From NCBI GenBank assembly GCA_021325365.1, contig JAJPHF010000146.1, positions 1 to 64,000 of the forward strand: a stretch of DNA of 64,000 bases, in the 5' to 3' direction. Both the position numbers and the translations under genes were made by a program. Of the stretch, positions 16,926 to 24,750 are shown piece by piece (positions within the stretch are counted from its first letter, which is position 1; the number at the start of each line of letters is the position of its first letter). A model generated the notes under the pieces. The model searched no databases. It saw only the letters and a list, made by a program, of their open reading frames with translations, and had not been told where the DNA came from. The stretch comes from Pseudomonadota bacterium (GTDB lineage: Bacteria; Chloroflexota; UBA6077; JAJPHF01).

Positions 16926-17084
16926 TCCCTCTCCCTCTGCGGGAGGGCTGGCGTGAGGTCGTCCTCCCCCTCTCCCCCTGGGAGAGGGCTGGGGTGAGGG
17001 CATCGTACTCCCTCTCCCCCTGGGAGAGGGCCGGGGTGAGGGCATCGTACTCCCTCTCTCCCTGGGAGAGGGCCGGGGTGAGGG
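16926..17084. repeat. Tandem array of four palindromic repeats (family B)
   Basis: Four copies of CCCTCTCCCCCTGGGAGAGG + GCTGGGGTGAGGGC start at 16926, 16967, 17009 and 17051, about every 42 bp, with the short spacer CATCGTACT also repeated. Each contains the stem CTCTCCC/GGGAGAG. They fill most of the gene-free stretch 16762-17121 between trmI and the selenoprotein gene. Single copies occur at 52475-52510 and inside the Nudix gene. Confidence 0.8.
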
Positions 17085-17121
17085 CGCGCCCCGGCAACTG
17101 AGCCGCCGGGCCGAAGCGGTA

Positions 17122-17967
17122 CTACAGCGCGTCCGAAGCCCGTTGCTCCCCGTCCGGCTCGGCCGCATCCGGCGGCTCCTCCACCGGCGCGGCGGGACCC
17201 CCCAGGCGGCGGGCGAAGGTGAGGAAGCCCGTATGACCGACCATCTGCTGCACCGGGCGCACGCTTTGCCCCTGCACGTGCCAGGGACGGTACAGCGTCT
17301 CCAGCGTCTCCACGTCGCCGAAACCGTGCGCCCGCAGCGCCTGCACGGTCGCCTGCACCTGCGTGGTGGACGGCGAGTAGGCGCACAGGAAGCCGCCCGG
17401 GCGCAGCGCCTCGGCGGCGGACGCGACCACCTGCCAGGGCTCGGGCAGGTCGAGCAGCACGCGGTCCAGGTCGCGCTCGTCGATGCCCTGATAGGTGTCG
17501 CGCTCGTGGATCACCAGGTTGGGGCACTCGCCCAGGAACGCCTCCACGTTTGCCCGCGCGCGTGCGATGAACTCGGGGCGCTGCTCGTAGGCGATGACGC
17601 GCCCGCTTGGCCCGACCGCGCGCAGGAGCGCCAGGGTGAGCGCCCCCGAGCCGACGCCCGACTCGAACACGGTCGCGCCCGGATAGATGTCGGCCCAGAG
17701 CAGGATCGCCGCGATGTCCTTCGGGTAGATGATCGCCGTCGACCGCGGCATCTGCATGATGTGGTCGACCAGGCGTGGACGGTAGGCCACCAGCCGGTAG
17801 CCCTTCGAGGTATCCACCTCCACGCCCTCGTCGGCGCCGATCAGCGCGTCGTGGCCGACGTGCCCCCCGTGGAAGTGGAAAGTCGCCCCCGGCTGCAGGT
17901 GGACCATGTAGCGCTTGTCCCGGCGATCGACCAGCATGATCGTCTCGCCAGGGGCCAAAGGCGGCAC
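17122..17967 (-). CDS. trmI: tRNA (adenine-N1)-methyltransferase TrmI (m1A58)
   Basis: 281 residues with the two-part TrmI architecture: an N-terminal beta domain (LVDRRDKRYMVHLQPG), then a Rossmann SAM domain with IIYPKDIAAILLWADIYPG, VFESGVGSGALTLAL (SAM loop) and LLDLPEPWQVV (the DLPEPW active-site signature). It methylates A58 in the T-loop of tRNA. The GTG start lies 3 bp after the ttuA stop, so translation is coupled. The last 25 residues are acidic and low-complexity. Confidence 0.92.
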   Translation of the reverse strand: MPPLAPGETIMLVDRRDKRYMVHLQPGATFHFHGGHVGHDALIGADEGVEVDTSKGYRLVAYRPRLVDHIMQMPRSTAIIYPKDIAAILLWADIYPGATVFESGVGSGALTLALLRAVGPSGRVIAYEQRPEFIARARANVEAFLGECPNLVIHERDTYQGIDERDLDRVLLDLPEPWQVVASAAEALRPGGFLCAYSPSTTQVQATVQALRAHGFGDVETLETLYRPWHVQGQSVRPVQQMVGHTGFLTFARRLGGPAAPVEEPPDAAEPDGEQRASDAL

Positions 17968-17970
17968 GAG

Positions 17971-19176
17971 TTAACCTAACCCCCCCGGCCCCCATTCCCT
18001 CCGAAGGAAGGGGGGCGCCGGCTCCGCCGAGGCCGGGCCTTCGTTGTCCCTGTGCAGGGACGGCAGAGCCGGTGCAGCCGACGCCGAGTCGGTCGCATCC
18101 ACAAGCGGGAGAGGGACTGGCGGAGCCGCTGCCGTCGCGGGTGCTCCCCCTTCCCGCATCGGGAGGGGGACCGGGGGGGTAGCCCCCTCCTCCCCCATTT
18201 CCCGCACCGGCAGGGCGGCCGGGGGGGTAGGTCCCCCGCTGGGCCAGCGCTTCGGGCGGCGGCCGCGCCCCCGCCGCTGGGGCGGCCGCGCCACCTCTTC
18301 CCGCAGGCGGCAGAAGGCGCACAGCGGCGTGGTCGTCGGCTGGCCGCAGCGCTCGCACGCGTGCAGCGCCACCTCTTCCTGCGCGTGGAACAGCGGCTGC
18401 GCGTGCTCCAGGAAGCCCATCAGGAACGCCTGCTTGCTGCCCGGCGAGGCGGCTTCGAGCTGGTTCAGCAGGTCCTTGTAGAACAGCGACTTCGCGCCCA
18501 CCGCGTTCGGGCACTCGTCCACGATGTAGTCGATGCCCCGCAGGATGGCGTAGGCGGCCGTCTCGCGCTCGGCCAGGCGGAACAGCGGCTTCACCTTCTT
18601 GACCAGGCCGTTCTCCTCGGGGAGCACCGGCGCCTGCCGCCCGAGATAGCCGGTCTGCCAGCGCAGCACGTTGCCGAACAGCGTCGCCGCCTCGTCGTCC
18701 AAGTTGTGGCCGGTCGCGATCACCCCAAACCCGTTGTCGAGCGCCACCTTGTTGAACAGGTACCGCTTGCTCAGCCCGCAGGCCGAGCAGGCCGGGCGCC
18801 GCGTGCGCTGCGCCGTCTCCGAGATGCCCAGCCCGTACTCGGCCTCCAGGTCCACGACGAGCAGCTTGGCGTTGCGCGCCGCGGCGAACGTCTCGCACTT
18901 CTCGCGCGACGGCTCGGAGTAGCCGGGGATGCCCAGGCCGATGTAGAAGCCGGTCGTCTCGTAGCCCAGCTCCAGCAGCGCGTCCCACAGCGCCAGGCTG
19001 TCCTTGCCGCCCGACACCGCCACCAGCACCGGCTCCTCGCGCCGGAACATCTTCTCGTGCTCGACGGCGCGCACGACCTGGTCGCGGAAGAAGCCGAGGA
19101 AGCACTCCTCGCAGAACGCCGCGTTGTGGCGCCGGATCTCCAGGCAGGCGTCCTGCCGACACTTCGTGCAGCGCAC
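17971..19176 (-). CDS. ttuA: tRNA 2-thiolation enzyme TtuA family, with a repeat-encoded tail
   Basis: 401 residues. It has an N-terminal zinc finger (CTKCRQDACLE ... AAFCEECF), the PP-loop ATPase motif VAVSGGKDSLALWD, catalytic cysteines in RRPACSACGLSKR and ATGHNLDDEAATL, and a second zinc finger (CERCGQPTTTPLCAFC). This is the TtuA/TIGR00269 layout, which thiolates U54 of tRNA with sulfur from TtuB. The GTG at 19176 overlaps the ttuB stop by one base and has GGGGAG upstream. About 88 C-terminal residues (from about residue 314) are translated palindromic repeats and are unlike the family. Confidence 0.88.
   Translation of the reverse strand: MRCTKCRQDACLEIRRHNAAFCEECFLGFFRDQVVRAVEHEKMFRREEPVLVAVSGGKDSLALWDALLELGYETTGFYIGLGIPGYSEPSREKCETFAAARNAKLLVVDLEAEYGLGISETAQRTRRPACSACGLSKRYLFNKVALDNGFGVIATGHNLDDEAATLFGNVLRWQTGYLGRQAPVLPEENGLVKKVKPLFRLAERETAAYAILRGIDYIVDECPNAVGAKSLFYKDLLNQLEAASPGSKQAFLMGFLEHAQPLFHAQEEVALHACERCGQPTTTPLCAFCRLREEVARPPQRRGRGRRPKRWPSGGPTPPAALPVREMGEEGATPPVPLPMREGGAPATAAAPPVPLPLVDATDSASAAPALPSLHRDNEGPASAEPAPPFLRREWGPGGLG
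17977..18237. repeat. Palindromic repeat family C, cluster inside the ttuA 3' end
   Basis: Several copies of units built on CCCCCCCGGCCCCCATTCCC ... GGAAGGGGGG and TCCCCCTTCCCGCATCGGGA lie in a row. They are translated on the minus strand as Pro/Gly/Arg-rich peptides such as PPFLRREWGPGGLG and PPVPLPMREGG. Relatives are at 39437-39475, 50618-50722 and 63826-63922. Confidence 0.75.
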
Positions 19177-19397
19177 TAGCGCACTCCCCACGCGTGCTGG
19201 GCGCCGCCCGAGATGACCGGCCGCACCTCCACGGTGTCGGCGTCTTCCAGCTGCGCGTCGCGCGTCAGCAGCCGGTTGTCGCGGATGACCAGGTACGCCT
19301 CCGGTTGCAGGCCCAGCTCACGCAGCAGGTCGCCCACGCGGCGACGCCCCGCGACCGCCACCTCGCGGCGCTCGGGATGCCGCAGGATCACCTTCAC
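19176..19397 (-). CDS. ttuB: TtuB-like ubiquitin-fold sulfur carrier protein
   Basis: 73 residues with the ThiS/MoaD/TtuB fold pattern: MKVILRHPERREVAVAG, VGDLLRELGLQPEAYLVIRD, then EDADTVEVRPVISGG. The di-glycine needed for adenylation and thiocarboxylate formation is present, but eight residues (AQHAWGVR) follow it, whereas carriers of this type normally end at GG. The GTG at 19397 follows AAGGAGAGC. It overlaps ttuA by one base; ttuB-ttuA-trmI form one operon for T-loop modification. Confidence 0.85.
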   Translation of the reverse strand: MKVILRHPERREVAVAGRRRVGDLLRELGLQPEAYLVIRDNRLLTRDAQLEDADTVEVRPVISGGAQHAWGVR

Positions 19398-19452
19398 CGC
19401 TTCGCTCTCCTTCGCTCCGGCCCGCTCCACGAGACGCCAGAGCCCACCGGGG

Positions 19453-19458
19453 ATTGTA
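19453..19458 (-). promoter_or_regulatory. -10 box of the ttuB-ttuA-trmI operon
   Basis: GGTACAAT on the minus strand about 55 bp upstream of the ttuB start. The same TACAAT form precedes the kinase gene and the cyclophilin gene. Confidence 0.45.
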
Positions 19459-19584
19459 CCAGAGCGCGCGACTGGCCACCTGGCCGACCGAGCGGTGACC
19501 AGGTGGCCAACACCGCCCTAATCCGAGCGGCGCGCGTGAGCTACATCACCTACCTCCCGACTCCCTTCCGGGGTAGGTCCGTCC

Positions 19585-20124
19585 TCAGAACGTCGGCGTC
19601 GCGTCCGCGGGCAGCGGCACGTCGAAGCTGTTGATCAGGTAGCCGATCGTCGTGTAGTGGCCGACGAGGGCCACCAGCTCCACGAGCTGCTGCTGGCCCA
19701 GCTCCGCCAGCCCGCGGTCGAACAGGTCCTTCGGCAGCGAGCGCGTGCGCAGCAGCGAGTGCGCCAGCTCGACCAGCAGCCGCTCGTGCGGCGTGAGGTC
19801 GCTCAGGTCGCCCTGGGCGCGCAGCGTCTCGATCACCGCCTCGCGCACGCCCGCCTCGCGCCCGCGGACCTCGTGCCGGTACCAGGCGTAGCGCGCGCCC
19901 GCCTCGCGGGCGACCGCCATGATGACGATCTCGCGGTCGGCGTCCGGCAACGCCCCGTCGAAGCGGAAGTAGTCCTCCGTCGCGCGCTCGCAGTCGGCTA
20001 GCTTCGGCACGTGGATCAGCACGCCGTACGGCCCGCCCACACCGTGGCGGTTGGCGGCGATGCGGTCCCACACCGCCTGGTTCTCCGGCGATAGCTCCTC
20101 GCGGGTCACCTGGGGCAGCCTCAT
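19585..20124 (-). CDS. Carboxymuconolactone decarboxylase (CMD/AhpD-like) family protein
   Basis: 179 residues. The CMD core REIVIMAVAREAGARYAWYRHEVRGREAGV has the expected Glu and His, but alanines replace the CxxC cysteines of AhpD, so it is not a peroxidase-type member. LVELAHSLLRTRSLPKDLFD and VELVALVGHYTTIGYLINSF follow, the usual helical C-terminal part. The ATG at 20124 is preceded by AAGGAGGAGCGC. The substrate is unknown; family members often act on lactones in aromatic breakdown. Confidence 0.88.
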   Translation of the reverse strand: MRLPQVTREELSPENQAVWDRIAANRHGVGGPYGVLIHVPKLADCERATEDYFRFDGALPDADREIVIMAVAREAGARYAWYRHEVRGREAGVREAVIETLRAQGDLSDLTPHERLLVELAHSLLRTRSLPKDLFDRGLAELGQQQLVELVALVGHYTTIGYLINSFDVPLPADATPTF

Positions 20125-20260
20125 GCGCTCCTCCTTACTGCATGCTCGCGGCCGGGAGTGTACCGTACCCGGCGCTGCCGCGCCGCCGCGCAACGCCTGG
20201 CCCGTAGCCGCGGCGTGTGCTATGCTCGCTATCCCGCGACTGGGTGATGAGGAGGGCGCG

Positions 20261-21109
20261 ATGGCGAGCGGAGTGCGGATCGAGCAGGGGATCGAGTACG
20301 CGCGGCACGACGGCGTCGCGCTGCTCGGCGATCTCTACGCGCCGGCGGCGCCCGGCACTTATCCGGCCCTGGTCCTGGTCCACGGCGGCGCCTGGCAGCG
20401 CGGCTCGCGCGACTTCTACCAGTACTGGGGCGCCTACCTCGCCGAGCACGGCTACGTTGCTTTCGCCGTCGACTACCGGCTGGCCACCCCCGAGCAGCCC
20501 ACCTATCCTCAGAACGTCTACGACGTGAAGGCGGCCATCCAGTTCGTGCGCGGGCGCGGCGCGGCGCTGAAGGTCGAGCCCAGCCGCATCGGCCTGATGG
20601 GCGACTCGGCGGGCGGCCACCTGTCGGCGCTGTGCGCCATGTCGGGCGACTCGCCCAAGTACGCCAGCCTCTACCGCGACGACCCCTACTACGACGTGAG
20701 CCGCCACGTGAGCGTCGCCGTGCCCGTCTACGGCGTGCTCGACCTCCTGCAGCAGTGGGAGCACGACCAGCTCTGCCGCGGCAGCGACTGCATCACCGAG
20801 CGCTACCTCGGTGGCACGCCCATGACGATTCGTGATACCTACTACGAGGCGTCGCCCATCAACTGGGCCACGGTCCACCACAACCAGCCGGCGTTCCTCG
20901 TCGTCTGGGGCACGGAAGACGACATCGTGGACCCGGCCACGCAGTCGGTGTCGTTCGTGACGGCGCTGAAGCGCGCCGACTTCTACGTGCGCACCGTGCC
21001 CGTGCTCGGCGCCCCCCACTTCTGGGTCCGCGACCCGTTCGACGACCCGATGAGCTACCCGGCGTTTCTCGCCCCGCGCCTCCTCCGCTTCCTCGCCGAG
21101 CGACTATAG
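20261..21109 (+). CDS. Alpha/beta hydrolase, HSL-type esterase/lipase
   Basis: 282 residues with the hormone-sensitive-lipase layout: oxyanion motif VHGGAW near residue 46, nucleophile GDSAGGHL near residue 115, Asp in GTEDDIVDP and His in APHFWV. The catalytic triad is complete. The ATG has GAGGAGGGCGCG upstream, and TATGCT (20221-20226) is a plausible -10. The protein has no signal peptide. The gene is convergent with the gamma-carbonic-anhydrase gene, with a palindromic repeat between. Confidence 0.88.
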   Translation: MASGVRIEQGIEYARHDGVALLGDLYAPAAPGTYPALVLVHGGAWQRGSRDFYQYWGAYLAEHGYVAFAVDYRLATPEQPTYPQNVYDVKAAIQFVRGRGAALKVEPSRIGLMGDSAGGHLSALCAMSGDSPKYASLYRDDPYYDVSRHVSVAVPVYGVLDLLQQWEHDQLCRGSDCITERYLGGTPMTIRDTYYEASPINWATVHHNQPAFLVVWGTEDDIVDPATQSVSFVTALKRADFYVRTVPVLGAPHFWVRDPFDDPMSYPAFLAPRLLRFLAERL

Positions 21110-21110
21110 A

Positions 21111-21187
21111 CAGGGAATAGGGGCTGGGGGGATAGGGGATAGAGCTTGAGCGCTTCTCCAACCCCTAGCCCCCAATCCCTATCCCCC
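21111..21187. repeat. Palindromic repeat family D between convergent genes
   Basis: CAGGGAATAGGGGCTGGGGG + GATAGGGGATAG on one side and ACCCCTAGCCCCCAATCCCT + ATCCCCC on the other form an imperfect inverted repeat that fills the gap between two stop codons. A relative lies inside the methyltransferase gene at 25225-25303. It may act as a bidirectional terminator. Confidence 0.65.
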
Positions 21188-21195
21188 GCGCGGCG

Positions 21196-21711
21196 CTAGC
21201 CGTGCGAGGCGCGGTGGGCGCGGGCCAGCTCGGCGTAGTGCGCGGCGCTGTGCAGGATCGCCGCGTACTCGGCGTCCGTCACCTCGCGCACCACGCGCCC
21301 GGGCGTGCCCAGCACCAGCGAGCGCGGCGGAATCGTCCGCCCCTCGGGCACCAGCGCGCCCGCCCCGATGATGCTGCCCTCGCCCACGGTCACCCCCGAC
21401 AGGATCACCGCCTGCATGCCCACGAGCACGCGCGGCGCGATCCGTGCCGCGTGGATGATCGCCGCGTGCCCCACCGTCACGTCCTCGCCCACGTCGGTCG
21501 GCTCGTCCTGGTCCACGTGGACGATCACGCCGTCCTGCAAGTTCGCTCGTCGCCCAATCGTGATCGACGACGTGTCGCCGCGCAGCACCGCGTTGAACCA
21601 GATGCTGCTCTCCGGCCCCAGCGTCACGTCGCCGATGACCCAGGCGCCCGGCGCCACGTAGGCGTCCGTGGCCACGCGCGGGGTGTGGCTCTCGAAGGGG
21701 AGCAACGACAC
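21196..21711 (-). CDS. Gamma-class carbonic anhydrase / left-handed beta-helix family protein
   Basis: 171 residues with hexapeptide turns (VAPGAWVIGDVTLGPESSIW, VTVGEGSIIGAGALV). Zn-ligand histidines are in IVHVDQDEP and VGHAAIIHAAR, the Cam/YrdA pattern, so a metal site for reversible CO2 hydration is likely, although some family members lack activity. The GTG at 21711 is chosen for GGGAGGTAAGG upstream. It starts 4 bp after the kinase stop, an operon of two. Confidence 0.88.
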   Translation of the reverse strand: MSLLPFESHTPRVATDAYVAPGAWVIGDVTLGPESSIWFNAVLRGDTSSITIGRRANLQDGVIVHVDQDEPTDVGEDVTVGHAAIIHAARIAPRVLVGMQAVILSGVTVGEGSIIGAGALVPEGRTIPPRSLVLGTPGRVVREVTDAEYAAILHSAAHYAELARAHRASHG

Positions 21712-21715
21712 GACC

Positions 21716-23203
21716 TTACCTCCCGCGCACCGCGTCCGGTGCGCCACACGACTGGCTGCCTGAGGATGCGGTGGCCGCGCAGGCCCCCGGCGGGCCGCGT
21801 GGCGTGAGCCGCGGCGCGAGCGCCTCGCGCGCCGCGCGCAGGCCCGCCTCGGCCAGCCCCGCCGCCTCGTCGCGCAGCGCGGCGCCCACGTCGTCCCCCG
21901 TCGGCATGCGCGCCACGACGCCACCCGCGGGGATCGGCACCAGCGTCCGAGCGGCAGTGGCCCACAGGTCGGGCACGGCGCGCAGCGTGGTCACGACCGT
22001 CGCGGCCGCGCTCGGCGCGACCGCGCCGCTGGGCGCCACACGGGGCGTGGGCGCGGGCAGGCGCGTCCGGTACACCAGCATGCCCAGCGGCACGAGCCCC
22101 AGCACGCACAGCAGGCTGACGAGCCCGAGCAGCAGCAGCGGCCAGCGCGGGCTGGCGTAGCCGGTCGCCGCGGGCGGCGGCCGGGCGGGCAGCGGGGTAG
22201 TTGCGTACGGCGTCGCGTGCAGCGGCCGCGTGGGGCCGGTGGGCTGCGGCACCCCCGGCCGCGCGGCGGCCCAGGGGCTAGGCCCGAGCGATTGCCCCCA
22301 TGTCCAGGGCGTGGTCGCCGCTTGATCCGGCGCGGCCCCCGGCGCGCTCGCGGGGCGGCCTGCCGTGTCCTCGACTGCCTCGCCGCGCGCAAACGCGCGC
22401 AGCGCCTCCGCGAGCGCCGCCGCGGTCTGGAAGCGCTCGCCCGGCGCCTTGGCCATGGCCCGCAAGACGATCGCCTCGAGCGCGGCGGGCACCTGCGGGT
22501 TCCAGGCGCGGGGCCGCGGCGGCTCGGCCTCGATGTGCTGGAGCGCGATCGCCAGCGGCGAGTCGCCCTCGTACGGCAGTTGCCCCGTACACATCTCGTA
22601 CAGCACGACGCCGAGCGCGTAGATGTCGCTGAGCGGCGTGGCGCTCTCGCCGCGCGCCACCTCGGGCGCGAGGTAATCGGCGGTGCCGAGCACCGTCCCC
22701 GTGCGCGTGGCCGACTCGGCCCCCAGCGCCAGCGCGATGCCGAAGTCGGCCAGCTTTACCCGCCCCTCGGGCGTGAGCAGGATGTTCTGGGGCTTCACGT
22801 CGCGGTGGACGAGCCCGCGGCGGTGCGCGGCGTCCAGCGCGTCGGCCACCTGCGTGCCCACCTGCACGAGGTCCTCGGGCAGCAGCGGGGCCTCGCGGCG
22901 AATCAGGTCCTTCAGCGTCTCGCCGTCGACGAACTCCATGACGATGAAGCGCGTGCCCTCGTCCTCGCCCACGTCGTAAACGCCGACCAGGTTGGGGTGG
23001 GCCAGCGCGGCGGCGGCGCGCGCCTCGTTCTCGAAGCGCGCCACGAAGGCGGGATCGGACGCGAAGGAGGGGAGAGGAATCTTGACAGCCACCCGCCGGC
23101 CGAGCAGCAGGTCTTCGCCGTCGTAGACGGTCGCCATGCCACCCGCGCCGACGCGGGCGTTCAGCTTGTAGCGAGCGAGCAGCACGCTGCCGACGTCGAT
23201 CAT
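21716..23203 (-). CDS. PknB-type Ser/Thr protein kinase with one membrane helix
   Basis: 495 residues. The kinase domain (about 10-275) has all motifs: VGAGGMATVYDG (P-loop), VAVKI, HRDVKPQN, ADFGIA and YLAPEVARG. A Pro/Ala/Thr-rich juxtamembrane segment follows, then a hydrophobic helix (LLLLGLVSLLCVLGLVPLGM, about 355-380) and an extracellular tail of about 110 residues with no PASTA repeat. It should sit in the membrane with the kinase inside. A TACAAT box lies about 10 nt upstream of the ATG, so the message is nearly leaderless. It is cotranscribed with a gamma-CA. Confidence 0.92.
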   Translation of the reverse strand: MIDVGSVLLARYKLNARVGAGGMATVYDGEDLLLGRRVAVKIPLPSFASDPAFVARFENEARAAAALAHPNLVGVYDVGEDEGTRFIVMEFVDGETLKDLIRREAPLLPEDLVQVGTQVADALDAAHRRGLVHRDVKPQNILLTPEGRVKLADFGIALALGAESATRTGTVLGTADYLAPEVARGESATPLSDIYALGVVLYEMCTGQLPYEGDSPLAIALQHIEAEPPRPRAWNPQVPAALEAIVLRAMAKAPGERFQTAAALAEALRAFARGEAVEDTAGRPASAPGAAPDQAATTPWTWGQSLGPSPWAAARPGVPQPTGPTRPLHATPYATTPLPARPPPAATGYASPRWPLLLLGLVSLLCVLGLVPLGMLVYRTRLPAPTPRVAPSGAVAPSAAATVVTTLRAVPDLWATAARTLVPIPAGGVVARMPTGDDVGAALRDEAAGLAEAGLRAAREALAPRLTPRGPPGACAATASSGSQSCGAPDAVRGR

Positions 23204-23213
23204 GGCGCCAAGG

Positions 23214-23219
23214 ATTGTA
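23214..23219 (-). promoter_or_regulatory. -10 box TACAAT for the kinase gene
   Basis: TGGTACAAT (extended -10) on the minus strand. Its expected start site is 3-4 nt before the ATG at 23203, leaving no room for an SD. Confidence 0.55.
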
Positions 23220-23346
23220 CCATAGCCGCCTTCCGCGCCCGACGATTACGTCGTCAAGCGACGCGGTTCGTCGTCGGCCCGACCAGCGGCGCGGGGCGCT
23301 GGGCGTCGCGAGGCAGCGCCGGGACGCTCGCGCCCGCCGGCTCCGG

Positions 23347-23451
23347 CTAGCAGCACGGCTCCTTGTAGCCGCAGTTCCGGCAGATGGCTTGCTTGCTCCC
23401 GGCGATCGCGACCATCGGGTAGCCGCACACGGGGCAGGGCTGCGTTTGCAC
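23347..23451 (-). CDS. 34-residue zinc-ribbon protein
   Basis: Very short frame with a GTG start and AAAGGAGAG 6 nt upstream. The product is MQTQPCPVCGYPMVAIAGSK then QAICRNCGYKEPCC. Two CxxC pairs spaced as in a treble-clef or rubredoxin-like zinc ribbon indicate one bound metal. The strong SD and intact ligands argue for a real gene. The function is unknown. Confidence 0.7.
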   Translation of the reverse strand: MQTQPCPVCGYPMVAIAGSKQAICRNCGYKEPCC

Positions 23452-23748
23452 GGCGTCTCTCCTTTGCGGGCGGGTCGCCGGCATTCTAGCGCGCCCCCGC
23501 CGCGCCCGGCCGGCTTTGTGACGCCTCCGCCGCGAACCGGCTCCGTTCGCGAGATTTGGAAAATACCCGCCGGAACGTATTGCAAACTGTCGACTAAGCG
23601 GCTATATTGGGCGCGGCTCGCTGCAGTCCTGGCTGCGCGAGGGTCCGGCGACGCGGACCCGCCTCCGCGGGCGCGCTTGTCCCGGCCTTAGGAGTGGGAA
23701 GCCCAGGCGATTCGCAGGGCGGACTGACCCGCCGCGTGGAGGTGTTCC

Positions 23749-24060
23749 TTGGCGTCGTACGTTGACCGGGTATTGGTCTGTCGGGGGTGCGGCCGTGACT
23801 TCGTGTTCACGGCCGGCGAGCAGGAGTTCTACCAGCTCAAAGGGCTCCTCAACGAGCCGGGGCGCTGCCCCGAGTGCCGGGCGGCGCGCAAGGCCGAGCG
23901 CGGCGCCCTCGGGCCGACCGAGGCGCGCCCGCGCCGCGAGATGCACCCTGTCGTCTGCGCCGAGTGCGGCGCCGAGACGCTCGTGCCGTTCCTCCCGCGC
24001 GGCGACCGGCCCGTCTACTGCAGCCCGTGCTTCGAGCGCGTCCGCCTGGCGGCCCGCTAA
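23749..24060 (+). CDS. Double zinc-ribbon protein
   Basis: 103 residues from a TTG start with GGAGGTG upstream. The first ribbon is VCRGCGRDFVFTAGEQEFY ... GRCPECRAARK (zf-trcl-like 'probable zinc-ribbon'). The second is VVCAECGAETLVPFLPRG ... YCSPCFERVR (CxxC ... CxxC of the topoisomerase-like small ribbons found in Terrabacteria). It lies in the cytosol and may bind nucleic acid; no direct evidence. TATATT near 23602 may be the -10 of a leader about 140 nt long. Confidence 0.8.
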   Translation: MASYVDRVLVCRGCGRDFVFTAGEQEFYQLKGLLNEPGRCPECRAARKAERGALGPTEARPRREMHPVVCAECGAETLVPFLPRGDRPVYCSPCFERVRLAAR

Positions 24061-24106
24061 ACTAGAACAGCGCCGGCACCGCGCGCGCCGGCCCGCGCGC
24101 AATCTG

Positions 24107-24134
24107 GAGAGGCCACCCCGCCGGGTGGCCTCTC
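24107..24134 (+). terminator. 12-bp-stem hairpin
   Basis: GAGAGGCCACCC (24107-24118) pairs with GGGTGGCCTCTC (24123-24134) around loop CGCC, between the zinc-ribbon gene and the ridA-like gene. No U-run follows. Confidence 0.55.
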
Positions 24135-24152
24135 GCGCTGGAGGAGACGCCG

Positions 24153-24614
24153 ATGCACCCCGAGGAGAAGCTGCGCGAGCTGGGCCTGACGCTCGAAGCG
24201 CCGGGCACCCCCTCGGCCCGCTACGTGCCCGCCGTGCGCACCGGCAACCTGCTGTTCGTCTCGGGCCACGGCCCGGCGCGCGGCGGCCAGGTCCAGTTCA
24301 TCGGCAAGGTGGGGCGCGAGTTCACCGTCGAGGAGGGCTACGAGGCCGCGCGCCTGACCGCGCTCGCGATCCTGGCCACCGTGAAGGCGCAGCTCGGCGA
24401 CCTCGGGAAGGTGCGGCGCGTGGTGAAGCTGCTCGGCATGGTGAACTGCACCGAGGACTTCACCCGTCCGCCCCAGGTCATCAACGGGGCGTCGGACCTG
24501 TTCTGTGAGCTGTGGGGCGAGAGCGGCGCGCACGCCCGCTCGGCGGTCGGCCTCCAGCAGTTGCCGAACGGCATGGCGGTCGAGATCGAGAGCATCTTCG
24601 AGGTCGAAGATTAA
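24153..24614 (+). CDS. RidA/YjgF family protein
   Basis: 153 residues of the YjgF/YER057c/UK114 family, subgroup with the longer N-terminus. Visible motifs are LFVSGHGP near residue 35, FTVEEGYEAARLTALAILA, VVKLLGMVNCTEDF, and the end HARSAVGLQQLPNGMAVEIE. Gly and Arg residues that line the RidA active site (HARSAVG) are present, so enamine/imine deamination is plausible. The ATG follows GGAGGAGACGCCG. It lies between a zinc-ribbon gene and a methyltransferase gene on the same strand. Confidence 0.9.
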   Translation: MHPEEKLRELGLTLEAPGTPSARYVPAVRTGNLLFVSGHGPARGGQVQFIGKVGREFTVEEGYEAARLTALAILATVKAQLGDLGKVRRVVKLLGMVNCTEDFTRPPQVINGASDLFCELWGESGAHARSAVGLQQLPNGMAVEIESIFEVED

Positions 24615-24750
24615 AGAGAGCGAAGCTGGGCAGGCCGAAGCGCCGGCGCCGACACGGACCGTCTCAGGCGGACGCGGAATCCGCCAACAGCATCAAGAGG
24701 TTGGGAAACCGTCCCCTACACCTCCCGCTGCGGGACACTCCCACCCCCCT

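Noticed and set aside
16926..17084. CRISPR-like array
   Set aside because: The 9-bp spacers are identical, and the units also occur singly elsewhere; this is a tandem duplication of an interspersed palindrome.
19431..19584. Coding sequence between ttuB and the CMD gene
   Set aside because: Only a -10 box is recognisable; no frame with an SD or protein-like composition.
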